A stretch of DNA of 64,000 bases from Ophiura sarsii (Eukaryota > Echinodermata > Ophiuroidea > Amphilepidida > Ophiuridae), in contig CM069442.1 in the NCBI GenBank assembly GCA_035610835.1, positions 29,403,798 to 29,467,797 on the forward strand, given 5' to 3'. Below the pieces are notes generated by a model that searched no databases, was not told where the DNA came from, and worked only from the letters and a program-made list of their open reading frames with translations. Of the stretch, positions 1-10,464 are shown in pieces; position 1 is the first letter of the stretch, and the number at the start of each line of letters is the position of its first letter. The position numbers and the translations under genes were made by a program.

Positions 1-195
1 TTTTCAGAAACCGTCGGTTCCAAACTTTCAAAGTCTATCTCAAGGATTACTGAGACAATACTAGTCATGTTTGTACTTATTTTAATGCATTTCTCATGGT
101 GATTCCAAATATGATGATGAAATTCAATACTGTTGACATTTTTGAATTATTTTGTAAAATTTTGGAGTGTTGTCTGCAGACGACTGTCGCATTCC
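1..195 (-). mobile_element. Family A TTAA-type MITE, copy 1 (cut by window edge)
   Basis: This is the reverse-oriented family A element, entering from outside the window. It holds the shared core (TTTCTCATGGTGATTCCAAA, then CTGCAGACGAC) and a decayed terminal end near 182-195. No coding capacity. Confidence 0.85.
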
Positions 196-805
196 GTTTC
201 TATTTCTATGAAATAACCATTCATATATCCGTATAATTGATTTGACCCACTGAACTCATTCGGTATAATTGGCACCTCCCGAAAAAACCGTCTACATTTT
301 GAAATGGGATTTCCTTCGAGAATAGTCTCTAATGATACATAACGTCGTTGTTGTTCTGGCCCTTCAACAACAAGTAAAACAATTTAGACATGTTTAGGGG
401 CAAGAGCAGTTTCACAGATGTATTTTCGGCCCTTGAACATGTATAAAGCAGACTGCACAAAGGCCATACACAGAAAATATTACTCAATACATGTTGAAGG
501 GCTGGATGGAGATACGGGTTTTGACAGACCATCGACGATAACACTTTCACGGAGCAGAGAAAGTGCAGAGAAAGTGCAGATTATTCCATGAAAATGACTT
601 TGCTCGTTTCTAAAAAGGAAATTAACTAACAACCTAAGAGTTGCTGCTGCTTCGATGTTGTAATTAAACCTTCGTGTCAAATTGAAATATAAATTAAAAG
701 CGTATATAGACTGTGTGTATAGATGCTTGATGATTGACACAATCATACAACTAATCATAGTAAAGTTAAATGGATCTGCATGTTTCTTCGAACGAATATC
801 ATTGT
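196..805. other. No gene seen; AT-rich unique sequence
   Basis: Two minus-strand frames of 73 and 110 codons overlap here, but their amino-acid content looks random and no family is recognisable. A short tandem of GAGAAAGTGCA lies near 556-580. Otherwise nothing stands out. Confidence 0.5.
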
Positions 806-989
806 AGGACAACCTGTTTTAGAGTGAAAAAATGATTATGAAAGGTAATTTTTCACTCTCAATAGAGTGGAACATTGTCATATAAAATCCCCTTTCACTC
901 CTTTAGAGTGTTTTTCCACTCAAAAACGTGTTGTCCTGCGTTTGACTCCTTGAAAGAGTGGAAAACCACTCTTTTACATTTAGAGAGTA
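806..989 (+). mobile_element. Foldback family C, copy 1 (left arm shortened)
   Basis: The sequence is built of repeated, mutually inverted AGAGTGGAAAA / TTTTCCACTC motifs and ends TTTACATTTAGAGAGTA. It matches 54900-55055 closely, including an identical stretch around TGTCATATAAAATCCCCTTT. The outermost left arm present in copy 2 is missing here. Confidence 0.8.
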
Positions 990-1118
990 CATGTAGGCCT
1001 ATACCGTGTTCATCTGTTACTTTTTTACGAAATTATGTTGCTTTAGCAAAATAAACAAGTTATACATATAGATATATATAATGGAATTAAAACTACAAGT
1101 ACAGTTCAGAAATTCAAT

Positions 1119-1192
1119 GAGTGCTATTACCATGATTACATTGTAAGTGACAGTGACACTCACGTCACGGCGTAATCATGGTAATAGCGCTC
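1119..1192. repeat. Near-perfect 21-bp inverted repeat (hairpin)
   Basis: GAGTGCTATTACCATGATTA at 1119 pairs with the reverse complement at 1172-1192, with 20 of 21 positions matching across a ~32-nt loop. It could be a tiny foldback element or a transcribed hairpin. No target duplication was recognised. Confidence 0.75.
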
Positions 1193-1212
1193 TAAAGTTT
1201 CGATAACTGAAG

Positions 1213-1844
1213 TACGGGGTGTCCCAAAAGTTTCGAAACCTTTTTTATGCTTTATATCTTCGATAAAATTACTCGCAGTATAAAATTGAAAACATATTTC
1301 AATAGAGGAAACTTGTAGAATTACTTTGATACCCAACTTGCCCGCTTTTCTGAGGCCCATAAACACTCGCTGAAAAGTTTGGTACGTAACTTACAATGCC
1401 ATTACAATTGATCAACTTGCGGGACGCACGGTGTACATCGCTGTAATCATATGATGCAGATTTCTCACAATCCATTAATGTAAATATTTGTAAAAAGTCT
1501 TTCACTTTCATTACATTTTGTGCATATATTAAGGATTATTTCAGTCTGAAATGAAAAAGAATAATCGTGGGCAGCCTGTTTTCTCTTCACTACCTCCCTA
1601 CCTCTCTCGCGCCCTTCACTCATTACTTATACGCATTTATATGAAAGTGCAGTTTTACCGTTCGGAAGACTTTCATCTGTAGGCCTACTTTGGCAATGCA
1701 GAGCTGTTATTATAAGTTTGGTTCCAAACTGATTCTGAAAGTCTTCTCTATCTAAATATGTTCATTAGTTTCATTTCATACTGCGAATTATTTTCCGGAT
1801 ATATCAAGTTTTAAAAGATTTCGAAACCTTTTGAACACCCTGTC
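1213..1844. mobile_element. Mariner-like non-autonomous element
   Basis: The left end TACGGGGTGTCCCAAAAG continues with TTTCGAAACCTTTT. The right end, read in reverse, is GGACAGGGTGTTCAAAAGG followed by TTTCGAAATCTTTT. GGGTGTCCCAAAA ends are characteristic of mariner/Tc1 elements. The two minus-strand frames inside (68 and 70 codons) show no DDE/D transposase I can recognise. The right TA is degraded. Confidence 0.65.
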
Positions 1845-2023
1845 CAATTGCAGCCGGCATATATATACGAGTATAGGCCTACATTCAATTAAATCGTTAC
1901 ATGACGGCCAGTTCATTGCGTGAACCATGTTACCAAATTGGTCTACACATCATGAAAAAGGTGTGTCTTCTTTCTGAAAGTCTTAAACACAGTTGTTATT
2001 CACGAAAAGATGGCAGCTAATCC
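1845..2023. other. Short spacer without recognised features
   Basis: Unique AT-rich sequence between the mariner-like and hAT-like elements. It includes one TAGGCCTA octamer at 1874-1881. Confidence 0.4.
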
Positions 2024-2368
2024 GTTACGTGCAGTGGCGTAACTTAGACTTTTCATTTGGGGGGCAAGAAGGGGCAGTGACTTGAAATGGGGGGCTCCTA
2101 ATGGGTGGGCTCCATTACAGTGTCAAGAAATGCGCGCCTTTACACCTATTTTTTGCACGATTGAGCTACATTTCGGCTCTAAACAAGCTTCTACCATAGA
2201 ATATTGCATTTTGGGAAGACAGTGCGCGCGTAAATTTTTCATCTTTATTGATTTCATTTGGGGGGGGGCAAGCGGTTGGGCAAGGGTTCCAAGTGGAGGG
2301 GGGGGGGGGGGGCTCCAGCCCCCCCCCCCCCCCCCCCTGCCCCCGCTGGTTACGCCACTAGTTACGTG
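2024..2368. mobile_element. hAT-type MITE with perfect 8-bp target duplication
   Basis: The element body is 2032-2360. It starts CAGTGGCGTAAC and ends GGTTACGCCACTA, and is flanked on both sides by GTTACGTG (2024-2031 and 2361-2368). An 8-bp duplication with CAGTGGCG-type ends is the hAT signature. The interior has poly-G and poly-C tracts facing each other near 2260-2340 and a module (GCGCGC, TATTTTTTGCACGAT) that recurs inverted at 2690-2830. No transposase frame: non-autonomous. Confidence 0.9.
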
Positions 2369-2607
2369 GACAATCTCTTTTTCATGGTTATTATTTAACC
2401 TCCACGGTAAAAGAAATGTTTAGAAATAATCATGAATAATCATGAATGTATCCGATCTCTTTTTTTATTTAAAAATTCATGAACGAATATCCAAATAGAA
2501 ATTGAGTGAACTTACGATGTTGTTACGACAGAAAAATCGTAAGATGCGCATGCATGGTTTGCTTTATTATTGTTCAGTTATCAATTTTAAAGTTTCCTTT
2601 AGGATAT
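2369..2607. other. No gene seen; AT-rich spacer
   Basis: Short AT-rich sequence between two hAT-like elements. No motif or frame of note. Confidence 0.4.
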
Positions 2608-3156
2608 CAGGCCCGTAAGAAGGGGGGCGATGGTGGCGATCGCCCCCCCCCCCCCCTTGAAAATCTTCCCCGGAAAAGATGAAAAAATTTCAGTCGCGCG
2701 CTACGCGCGCATTTGTCTTCCCAAAATGCAATATTCTTTGCTACAAGCTTGTTTAGAGCCAAAATGTACCTCGATCGTGCAAAAAATAGGTGCAAATTCG
2801 AAATTTTTCGCGCGCTACGCGCGCATATTTCACTCATACAAATATTGTCGGTTCATTATCATTTCTCGCCCCCCCCACCAATATCAATAACCTAGCTACG
2901 CCACTGCCAAAAACAGAGAAAAATCCCCCCTCCCCCAAAAAAAAGCCCCCTCAAAAAAATCTCCAAAAACTACTTCCGGTATTTCTGTGCGTCGACCAAC
3001 AAGAAAGGTAAACTATGACACCATAATGTTACAGAAAAATTAGGAAATCAGCGTGTCTTCGACGGAAAATAACTAGCTCTATCACTTCCGGTGATTTTGT
3101 TTTTAAACGCCCCCCCCCCCCCCCCCCCCCCTTCGAAAAAGTGTCTTACGGCCCTG
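2608..3156. mobile_element. hAT-like composite element with CAGGCCCGTAAG ends
   Basis: Left end CAGGCCCGTAAGA and right end TCTTACGGCCCTG are inverted repeats. Both flanks contain GGATAT, an imperfect target duplication. The interior is composite: 2640-2906 is an inverted relative of the 2032-2360 element and ends with CTAGCTACGCCACTG, the terminus of a different hAT family. A ~22-nt C tract sits at 3110-3131. The short frames here are repeat-derived. Confidence 0.7.
2640..2906 (-). mobile_element. Partial CAGTGGCGTAGC-family hAT MITE nested in the 2608 element
   Basis: Shares GCGCGCTACGCGCGCA, TTTAGAGCCAAAATGTACCT and the AAAAAATAGGTGCAAA module with 2032-2360, in the opposite orientation. 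Only one terminus (CTAGCTACGCCACTG) is visible; the other appears replaced or lost. Confidence 0.7.
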
Positions 3157-3676
3157 GATATTCAAACATCCAATCTCTACATTTTATTCACAGATCTTTA
3201 CTTCACCGTTTTGAAATTAGACCATCGATTCAAGCAGTACACGTAAGAGTAACATTAAGAGAATTCCACAAATAAGAATATTACTTTCATGACTAAGGGC
3301 ACCCTGTATACTTTCTTTCTTTTTACACACCTTGCCTGTAATCGTATTTATATAACTGGGCGCCTGGAAAAGGAAAGAGAAAGTCGGCGGAAACAAGCGG
3401 TGAAAGTAAGGGAATTTAAAAGCCATTCGACCGGGTAACGAAGACTATCTATTTTGGCCTTATCTTCTTATCAGCACAGCTAGCTAAACAGTACCAGCAT
3501 AGTACAAAGACCCCATCTATATTAGACCCATACCCCTAGCTTGAACCCGACGGACCTTAAAGTGTAGTCCACCCTTAGGGTAGCCTGTTCTACTGCCCAG
3601 TACATTTTGTAACTTAAAAATCATGTTTTCCAACAAGTTAATAGTCTCTCAATGTGTTGCCCTAAATGCCATGATC
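3157..3676. other. No gene seen
   Basis: AT-rich sequence with one 69-codon minus-strand frame of random-looking composition. No repeat family assigned. Confidence 0.4.
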
Positions 3677-3923
3677 TTAACACTTTCCACGCGGCAGGCG
3701 GCTGCAGACGACATTCCAAAATGTCACAAAATGTTTGGAAATGTCAAAATTATTTAATTTCATTACCATATTTAGAATCACCATGAGAAATGCATTGACA
3801 TAAGTACAAACATGCCTAGTATTGAGTCAGTAATCCTTGAAAATAGACTTGGAAAATTGGGAAAGGTTTCTGAAAAATCTCTTTTGTATATGGTAAAACC
3901 AATAGCCGCATGGAAAGTGTTAA
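3677..3923 (+). mobile_element. Family A TTAA-type MITE, copy 2 (complete)
   Basis: The best-preserved copy. TTAA at 3677-3680, then CACTTTCCACGCGGC; the right end is GCCGCATGGAAAGTG followed by TTAA at 3920-3923. The body is 239 bp. The subterminal block GGCAGGCGGCTGCAGACGAC is present at the left end only, so orientation can be assigned. TTAA target sites are typical of piggyBac elements; no transposase is present. Confidence 0.92.
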
Positions 3924-6303
3924 AATAGCCTCGTTCTGAGCACATGATATCTGTAGGCATATATGGTTTGGGATTTATCAAATCTGCCCAAGACGTGCAT
4001 GCACTGATTTTTGATCGATAAATAGACTCTTATATTGATTCATTAAAAAATTAAAATGTGTGGTTCAGAAATATCTGGGTCAAAAACTAATATATTTCAG
4101 GGTGTGTCGGGGTCACACAAATCAGTTTTCGGTTGGCAAGTCTGATGGCGGCCGGCAAATCTTGAAACCTAAGGCGATCGCGAGTCAGGTGTGACATGTG
4201 GGGTGTGAACACACCAGTGGTGTTAAGAGATGCTGGAACGCGAAATCCAGAAATCCTTCAGAGAGAGTCCTGTAGAAGCTTCAGTAATACGAATAACTCA
4301 ATATTATCAGCTGCATGCCGGTCGGTATAGCTTGAGAAAGGGATCACAGGATATGCTACATTTTTATCAAATACAAAATTTCAGTAGCGACTTGAGGGAG
4401 AATACTAATATTGTATCCAAACCTTAACCCAAGTCACATATATGTTAAGCAAATTGCTTTGTCGCATTCAATGAATCTCCCATAATTACCAATTTTGAAT
4501 GACTCTTTGTATTTATACCACTAATTTGAATGGGATAAAGTTGATATGAAAGATTAGTTGCTTTTTTTGTGGCTCACAAGTAGTTTATAAATAGCACCCT
4601 GATATCTTGAGTTCCTTTTTTACAAAAATTGACCTCATCTGACTGCTCTTGGAGACACGATGTATCCAGTACACACACCCAAAGATACACACACCGATGC
4701 CAAGTAGAAGTGTCATCTTTGAACCCACTTGTTTCCGTAATCGATTACTGAAACTTCCTCCAGATAATTATTTTCTGTAAAATCGGCTTCCAGGTTTTCA
4801 CAAATGATTATTCCAAACATAAAGATTCAATTATTGCGTGAATCGGGATTAGGGAGACCTCGTCGGGGTTTGGATACTTTAGAGAAAGGGGGGACTTTTC
4901 TATGTTGTAAGACGGAAAGAGTGATAGTTATCACCATCAGTGGCTTAAATTTGTTTTGTTGTTGGCATTGGATGGAGGATTGACTGTCGCGTTGGCGACC
5001 ATTGCGCAATTGCGCGCACGGAGGTGTCTGAGGGGATATGCCCCCTCAGAAGCTGAAAATCTTTATAATTTTGAAAAGGGACTCGTGCAATGTTTTTAAC
5101 ATGTTTAAGGGGACATTTAGAAATTGCTCCCATACATTTATACTGTCGCGGGTGACGCGAAGCTGCTTTGTATATAGTGGTTTTGATCATTTATATTTTG
5201 TCATCTGACACCACCTGTTCTTTTGGGGTTTCAGGAATTGAACGGGAAACCTGACTGAACGTATTGTAAGGTACCTTGGTTCGTTGTGGGAATAGAACCC
5301 ACGTTCTGGCGGTATAACTCCAAAATATGGTTCTGAACGATTGATAATATGATTTCACAGTTTATTTACAATTGACTTCCAATCGTCGATCACAACTTAC
5401 AAACATTTCAACAACAGAAATTAGAGCTCCAACTGTTAATGACTTCAAAAATACTGCGGCAAACTCCAAAAGGGTACAATTTCAAAAACGTATGAACTCC
5501 CAACGTTAATTAACTCTGAACAAGGGTCTTAATATCAAAACGTCACTTGGTTTATAAAAGGTCAAAACAAAGACTCGTCTACAAGATAAAGACTTCTCCA
5601 GGATAAAGACTTATAACACATCGGAACACCTACTAATGGATGACAAGAGACATTTTTATCATCTATAATATACACAAATATATACACACTCAACTGTTAC
5701 TATGGGGACATTTCACCAGCCCCTGATTATAAAAACCGTAAAGTGTATGTATACACTTATAATATGGAACTATTTCATTCTGTGATTTTCAACTGCCGAC
5801 AAATTTGTTTCGAAGAGATGGATGCCATCTCCTCTCATCAGGGGTTAAGTAGAAAAAAGAAAGAAAAAACCTAACCCCCTTTGTTTCTACGTGTCCACAC
5901 AAATGGGTGAAAAGTTTAAAATGTCCACATAGAAACAGTCAAGTGAAAGTGGGTCGATATTTACTCTACATTGCTTGATATACATATTACATTTTAGCAA
6001 AGATATGAGTGATCTGTCAGTGAGGGGTCTACTTATTTATTAATGTGAATCTGAATGCGTATTATATACATTCTCAGCAATACTCGCAATCGTCCTTTTG
6101 AGAAGTTCATTTGATCACATGTGGTATACGCAACATGAACGCACCACCAACCTGGTCCCTGGGTATTAAACAAACCAGCCTAGTCCCTAGGATTATGGTT
6201 TCCCTGGGAAATATCGATAATCGATCAATTAATAATATCATTAAGACAATATTGAAGGTGAACCAGATAATGTGACGCGGTCATTAACTATTGCGCTTCA
6301 AAC
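3924..6303. other. Gene-free stretch, mostly unique sequence
   Basis: Contains a 65-codon plus-strand frame (4230-4427) and two overlapping minus-strand frames (4827-5190), none recognisable. Near 5290-5315 the minus strand reads GGGTTCTATTCCCAC, which resembles a tRNA T-arm/B-box, but no A-box or cloverleaf was found. Direct polypurine sequence lies at 5848-5870. Confidence 0.4.
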
Positions 6304-6556
6304 CTAACACTATCCACGTGGCTATAGTTTTACCATATACACAGAACAGATTTTTCAGAGATCTTTCCCAATTTTCAAAGTATAGGCCTATCGCAAGGAT
6401 TACTGAACCAATACTAGGCATGTTGGTACCTAATTCAATGCATTTCTCAAGGTGATTCCAAATATGGTAATGAAATTCGATAATGTTGACATTTTTCAAA
6501 CATTTTGTTACATTTTAACTGTTGCAAGCAGACGACTGCCGCATGGAAAGTGTTAA
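6304..6556 (-). mobile_element. Family A TTAA-type MITE, copy 3
   Basis: Full length, body 6308-6552. Ends CACTATCCACGTGGC and GCCGCATGGAAAGTG. The right flank is TTAA; the left flank has drifted to CTAA. One TAGGCCTA octamer lies inside at 6383-6390. Confidence 0.9.
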
Positions 6557-7036
6557 TAAGGTCTTCTTGCATGTCTTTTCATAGCAGATCTGGAATATAC
6601 AACATTCTTCGTTTTCATCGTAGCGAAATGAAAAACAAATATGAACTCATTCATTTGTTCATGTGCGAAATGATGTTCATATTATGACAAATCTACTCAG
6701 GCATGTCAAATTCAGTTTTGGCCACTGTTTATGGGCAATATAACTCATGAGAATCATCATTCAGTGTGTTATTGAATATAATCAATCAAATCAATTATAA
6801 TGTACATACTATTAAATAAAATGTTGATAGTTTTTTTTCAATTTTCACAGAATATTTGAATATTATTAGATGTATTTAAAACTATACATTGATATGTATC
6901 TATGAATCATCATTCATGTCATTGGAATTTTAAAAGATGTTTTTTAAATGGAAATCAAATTCTGATCAAAAGTGGCCAAAGTGGGATTCGCACTCTTGTT
7001 AGTTGTGAAATCTAAGTGCATTTGGTAGAGGACTAA
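6557..7036. other. No gene seen; AT-rich
   Basis: Contains TTTCATCGTAGCGAAAT at ~6616, repeated in inverse orientation at ~7147, just beyond the small element at 7037. This suggests either a larger inverted structure or a chance pair. Confidence 0.4.
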
Positions 7037-7139
7037 TAGGGTGTGCAACTGTGCAGTTGTTTTTGAAGAAAAAGAAGGAAATGTGATGTATTTTTTATTA
7101 TTTGAGTCCCTCATGAGACACTTTTTGACACACCCTGTA
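7037..7139. mobile_element. Tiny mariner-like TIR element
   Basis: TAGGGTGTGCAACTGTG at the left and CACTTTTTGACACACCCTGTA at the right form imperfect inverted ends of the GGGTGTGTCAA type, about 103 bp apart, with TA at both edges. A similar solo end (ACTTTTTTGACTCGCCCTGT) lies at about 8557-8576. Confidence 0.5.
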
Positions 7140-7380
7140 TTTTAGATTTCGCTACGATGAAATTGTGTATACTGCACCTGCTAAGGCCACCCAAACAAAT
7201 TGTAATGTTGTCCTCGACCGCCTGCTCGTCAGATTTAGGGCCGCTCCGATTTTTAAAAAAATTCAGGCTTTTTCCAGATTTTTGCCAGATTTTTTTTTTT
7301 TTCCAGATTCCTTTTTTTTCAGATTTTTTTTAAACAGTTTAAATGGCATTGAATATTAAATTAAGTGATAACATACAGGC
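7140..7380. other. Spacer with T-rich tract
   Basis: Long T runs at 7280-7332 give a low-complexity pyrimidine tract. No gene. Confidence 0.4.
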
Positions 7381-8045
7381 TACAGCGTGTCCCAAAAAAC
7401 TGGGTTCAAAAGTTTGCGAGCTTATAACTAAAAACGTAGGAAACATGGATAGCTTATATTTAGGAATATAAAACAAAATATACCTGACCTTAATTGGTTA
7501 AACTCTGTAATTAATCCAATATAAACTTCAAAGATCTTAATAGAGCGTGGTCAAAACCCATTTGTCCCACTTTTCAAGGAACTTGCAAATGCGCATTGTT
7601 GTGACTTCATCAAAGTTTCCCGGCAAAGTTTTGCCTTTGCATTCATTCTTTACAAAGACTTGGGCAGTAAACAAAATTATCTTGATCATATTGCAATAAT
7701 ACAAGTTCATTATTTACATAAACATTAAAAAAATGTTATATGTTATATTTCGAGTAATTGTTAAGTTCTTTCGGAGAATAAACCCCATCCCCATGCCGGG
7801 AATACTGCACATTTCCATGCAACGCACAAGTGGTTTATTCCTTCAATCGGGACAAATGGGTTCTGACCACGCTCTATTCAAATCTCTGTATTTCAAAAGG
7901 TTTACATTGGATTGGTCTCCGAATGTACCCAATTAAGGTCAGGTATATTTTGTTTCATATCCCTAAATGTTAACTATCCATAATTCCTACTTGTTTCGTT
8001 ATAAGCTTACAAACTTTTAAACCCTGTTTTTTGGGACACGCTGTA
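7381..8045. mobile_element. Mariner-like foldback element with ~190-bp arms
   Basis: The left end TACAGCGTGTCCCAAAAAAC matches the right end GTTTTTTGGGACACGCTGTA exactly in reverse complement. Complementarity continues inward: AATAGAGCGTGGTCA at ~7540 pairs with its counterpart at ~7867. TA flanks and GTGTCCCAAAA ends fit mariner/Tc1. The central ~200 bp has no transposase frame. Confidence 0.85.
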
Positions 8046-8130
8046 TATGTGCGACTCTTAAAGTGATTACAACTTCTTGTTGGCTGAACTTTGAGCTTCC
8101 GCCGGTATAAGACAATTATTAAAATTAATT
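8046..8130. other. Short spacer
   Basis: Unique AT-rich sequence between the mariner-like foldback and a family A fragment. Confidence 0.3.
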
Positions 8131-8260
8131 AATTACCATATTTGAAATCACCATGAGAAACGTATTAAGATAAGTATAAACATGCCTAGTATTGGTTCAG
8201 TAATCCTTGAGATAGACCTTCAAAGTTGGGAAAGGTTTCTGAAAAATATGTTTTGCAAAA
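8131..8260 (+). mobile_element. Family A MITE, copy 4 (fragment)
   Basis: Retains the central and right portion (ATTACCATATTTGAAATCAC through AAAGGTTTCTGAAAAA). Both termini are lost. Confidence 0.8.
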
Positions 8261-8596
8261 ACAACGACAAATTTGGCTTTTGTGATAGTCATACTCAGCT
8301 CGGAGTAGAGTGTGGCCCGTTTACAGTAGTGGAATTTGAACTCAATAGATCTTATAAGCGAATTTATCGCAAATCTTGTTTGGTATATAAAATGTTGACT
8401 TTTACGCAAATGAGCATAAAATATGTTTACCACAAACCAATTTCAACCAACTATAATTCTTTTAGAAAGCTAATGAAATAACTCGTCTGCTTCGATAAAA
8501 AAATCTTTGAAATTTGTGCACACATTTTAAGATATAAAATCCCTAAGTTGAGTACACTTTTTTGACTCGCCCTGTCGAGTCTCAAAAGTTATTTTT
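8261..8596. other. No gene seen; solo mariner-type end near 8557-8576
   Basis: AT-rich. Ends with ACTTTTTTGACTCGCCCTGT, the reverse complement of a CAGGGYGWGTCAAAA mariner-like terminus, with no partner recognised. Overlapping 99- and 78-codon frames on opposite strands look non-coding. Confidence 0.45.
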
Positions 8597-8685
8597 GGGA
8601 GCGTGACCCTATAGTGTGATGGACGGTCACCTGGACTACGACTGCTGCGGCCAGGGCTCGAGCCCCGGGTGCGGCATACCTCATT
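8597..8685 (+). mobile_element. tRNA-derived SINE head (tRNA-Arg-like)
   Basis: TAGTGTGATGGAC matches a polymerase III A-box region, GACTACG matches a tRNA-Arg anticodon loop at the expected spacing, and GGGCTCGAGCCCC resembles a degenerate B-box one base off the expected distance. The first 45 bp recur at 9243. Tail and boundaries are unclear. Basis: my alignment to a canonical tRNA-Arg layout. Confidence 0.5.
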
Positions 8686-8771
8686 TTTGTCATTTCTCCC
8701 CCAGCTTTCCAGCTCTACAAACTGACTGTCGGTTTCAGGTCATTGAACCCCTTTCCCACCATGTTTCTTTA

Positions 8772-9122
8772 AGGGACGCACCATTTGATTTTCAGGGGGG
8801 GGGGGGGCATGGAAGTTGGGGTCGGGCGCAATTTTTATTTTTCGCTACCAAATTAGGCGACATTTTTTTTTTTTTTTAGGCAAATGCGGCAAAGTTTTTT
8901 TTTAAAGGTTTTATTGTGTTTCTTTACATTGAGTTGGGCCTTTTGGGTGAGTCATCTTCTTCTTTTTTTTACTCAGCAGTGGGTCATCTTTTCTTTCTTT
9001 TTTCCTGGTTGGTGGGCAAAGTTGTTGTTTTTTCTCCTGGATAGTGGGCAAAGTTGTTTTTTTAAACTTCCATGCCGCCCCGCCCCCCCCCCCCCCCCCT
9101 GAGTATCTAATGGTGCGTCCCT
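8772..9122. mobile_element. TIR element with AGGGACGCACCATT ends and G/C tracts
   Basis: The left end AGGGACGCACCATT is the exact inverse of the right end AATGGTGCGTCCCT. Just inside, a G tract plus CATGGAAGTT at the left mirrors AACTTCCATG plus a C tract at the right. The interior is T-rich low complexity. No clear target duplication; possibly hAT-like. Confidence 0.8.
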
Positions 9123-9242
9123 AACCTTACACTACCAAAACAGAATCCAACAGAAGCACTGATGGTGGGCCCCCATCTTTCAGTCTATCTCATGCTCATT
9201 GCGCAATCACGGAAAGTATTAGTTAGGCTCCAAAAATATGTT

Positions 9243-9300
9243 TGGGAGCGTGACCCTAAGCGTAATGGACGATCACCCGGACTCCGACCTCAACATTGCC
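9243..9300 (+). mobile_element. Second partial tRNA-like SINE head
   Basis: GGGAGCGTGACCCTA, TAATGGACGATCACC and GGACTCCGACC repeat the segment at 8597 with a few changes. The B-box half is missing. It could be a truncated SINE or one half of a direct duplication flanking the 8772 element. Confidence 0.5.
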
Positions 9301-10464
9301 TAATTGGTACAGAACATACTCTAATATGGTTAGTGACACTACATGTAGTACAAACTGTTTGGTAAATGTGCAGTGCAGGGGGTCCTTCACTTTGAGAGTG
9401 TTTTCTCTTTGCTCATTAATTATTCATTCAAGAGGTTGACAGCCTCTGAAGTTCCGAGGAAAAATCTCTGTGAAAAATAATGTCATTATTAACAATACAA
9501 ATTGTTAAGACAATAGTGCCGTCCGGGAGTGCCTTCCACGTTCATCGAGTCCAGTAAATTGTTTATAGCTATAAATTATCATAATATTATATTATACTAC
9601 GAGTCTCTCTCTTGTATGTGTTTTTCAAAGTGTTTCTAGTGTTTGTTTATATGTTTGGGTCATTGAGATACAAAATATACAATGGCTAACAATACTGCAT
9701 TAGACCGGGCCGATATATCATCGATACTATCGAATATTCATACTACAATGTATCGATCAAATTATAACAACAGTGAATTCCCCGGATAAAGGCCAATTGC
9801 TGGTTGTAATGAATTAATCATAATGTACATAACGAAATTATGAGCCTCGTAATGTTAGTCTACGCCATAAATCCATTCAGATGTAGAATCATATTCAATT
9901 GAATAGTATCATAACTTTACTGGATCTGTCGGCGATATACCCGTATTTAGGCCTATAAAATGCGATCAACAAACTCCATGGGCCTATAGAATTGCTCATG
10001 ACATAAATGATATACGGAACACGAAAAAGATCAAATGGGTTTGTTGTATTCTGTATGTAAGGCTAAATAAAATGAATACATGTAGGCCTAACATGTATAT
10101 ATCATCCGAACATTTGGTGAGGGAGCCTAATAAAGTATTTGTTATATTATTATTTTTGTATATTCTTTTCTGTGTAAAATTCTAATTGCTAAAGATTTGT
10201 CCTCATTATTGTAAAAATGGAGAGTTCCTCATTATGTTTTTGTTATTTCCTCATTTCCCTACCCCTAGCCTGGAGAAATAGCCTAGTGTGCAATGTGTTT
10301 ATAAATAATAATGAAACACTTCACTGCATCTCTTTTCATGATAACAGTAGAAATAAAAGGTATATGAAGCAAATACTAGAAAAAAAGAAAAATATTTTGA
10401 ATTTTCCAAAAATCGGTGAGTGAGGGCGGGGACGATATGCATTTAATTTATTTTACTTGGCTTA
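9301..10464. other. Gene-free AT-rich stretch
   Basis: Holds two TAGGCCTA octamers (9948-9955, 10083-10090) and several AATAAA/ATTAAT-rich tracts. One 68-codon frame at 10217-10423 has no recognisable features. Confidence 0.4.

Noticed and set aside
1160..1511. Transposase remnant in the mariner-like element
   Set aside because: The two minus frames lack any DDE/D-type motif or helix-turn-helix I could recognise.
5280..5330. tRNA gene on the minus strand from the GGTTCTATTCCCAC B-box-like site
   Set aside because: No A-box at the right distance and no cloverleaf could be formed.
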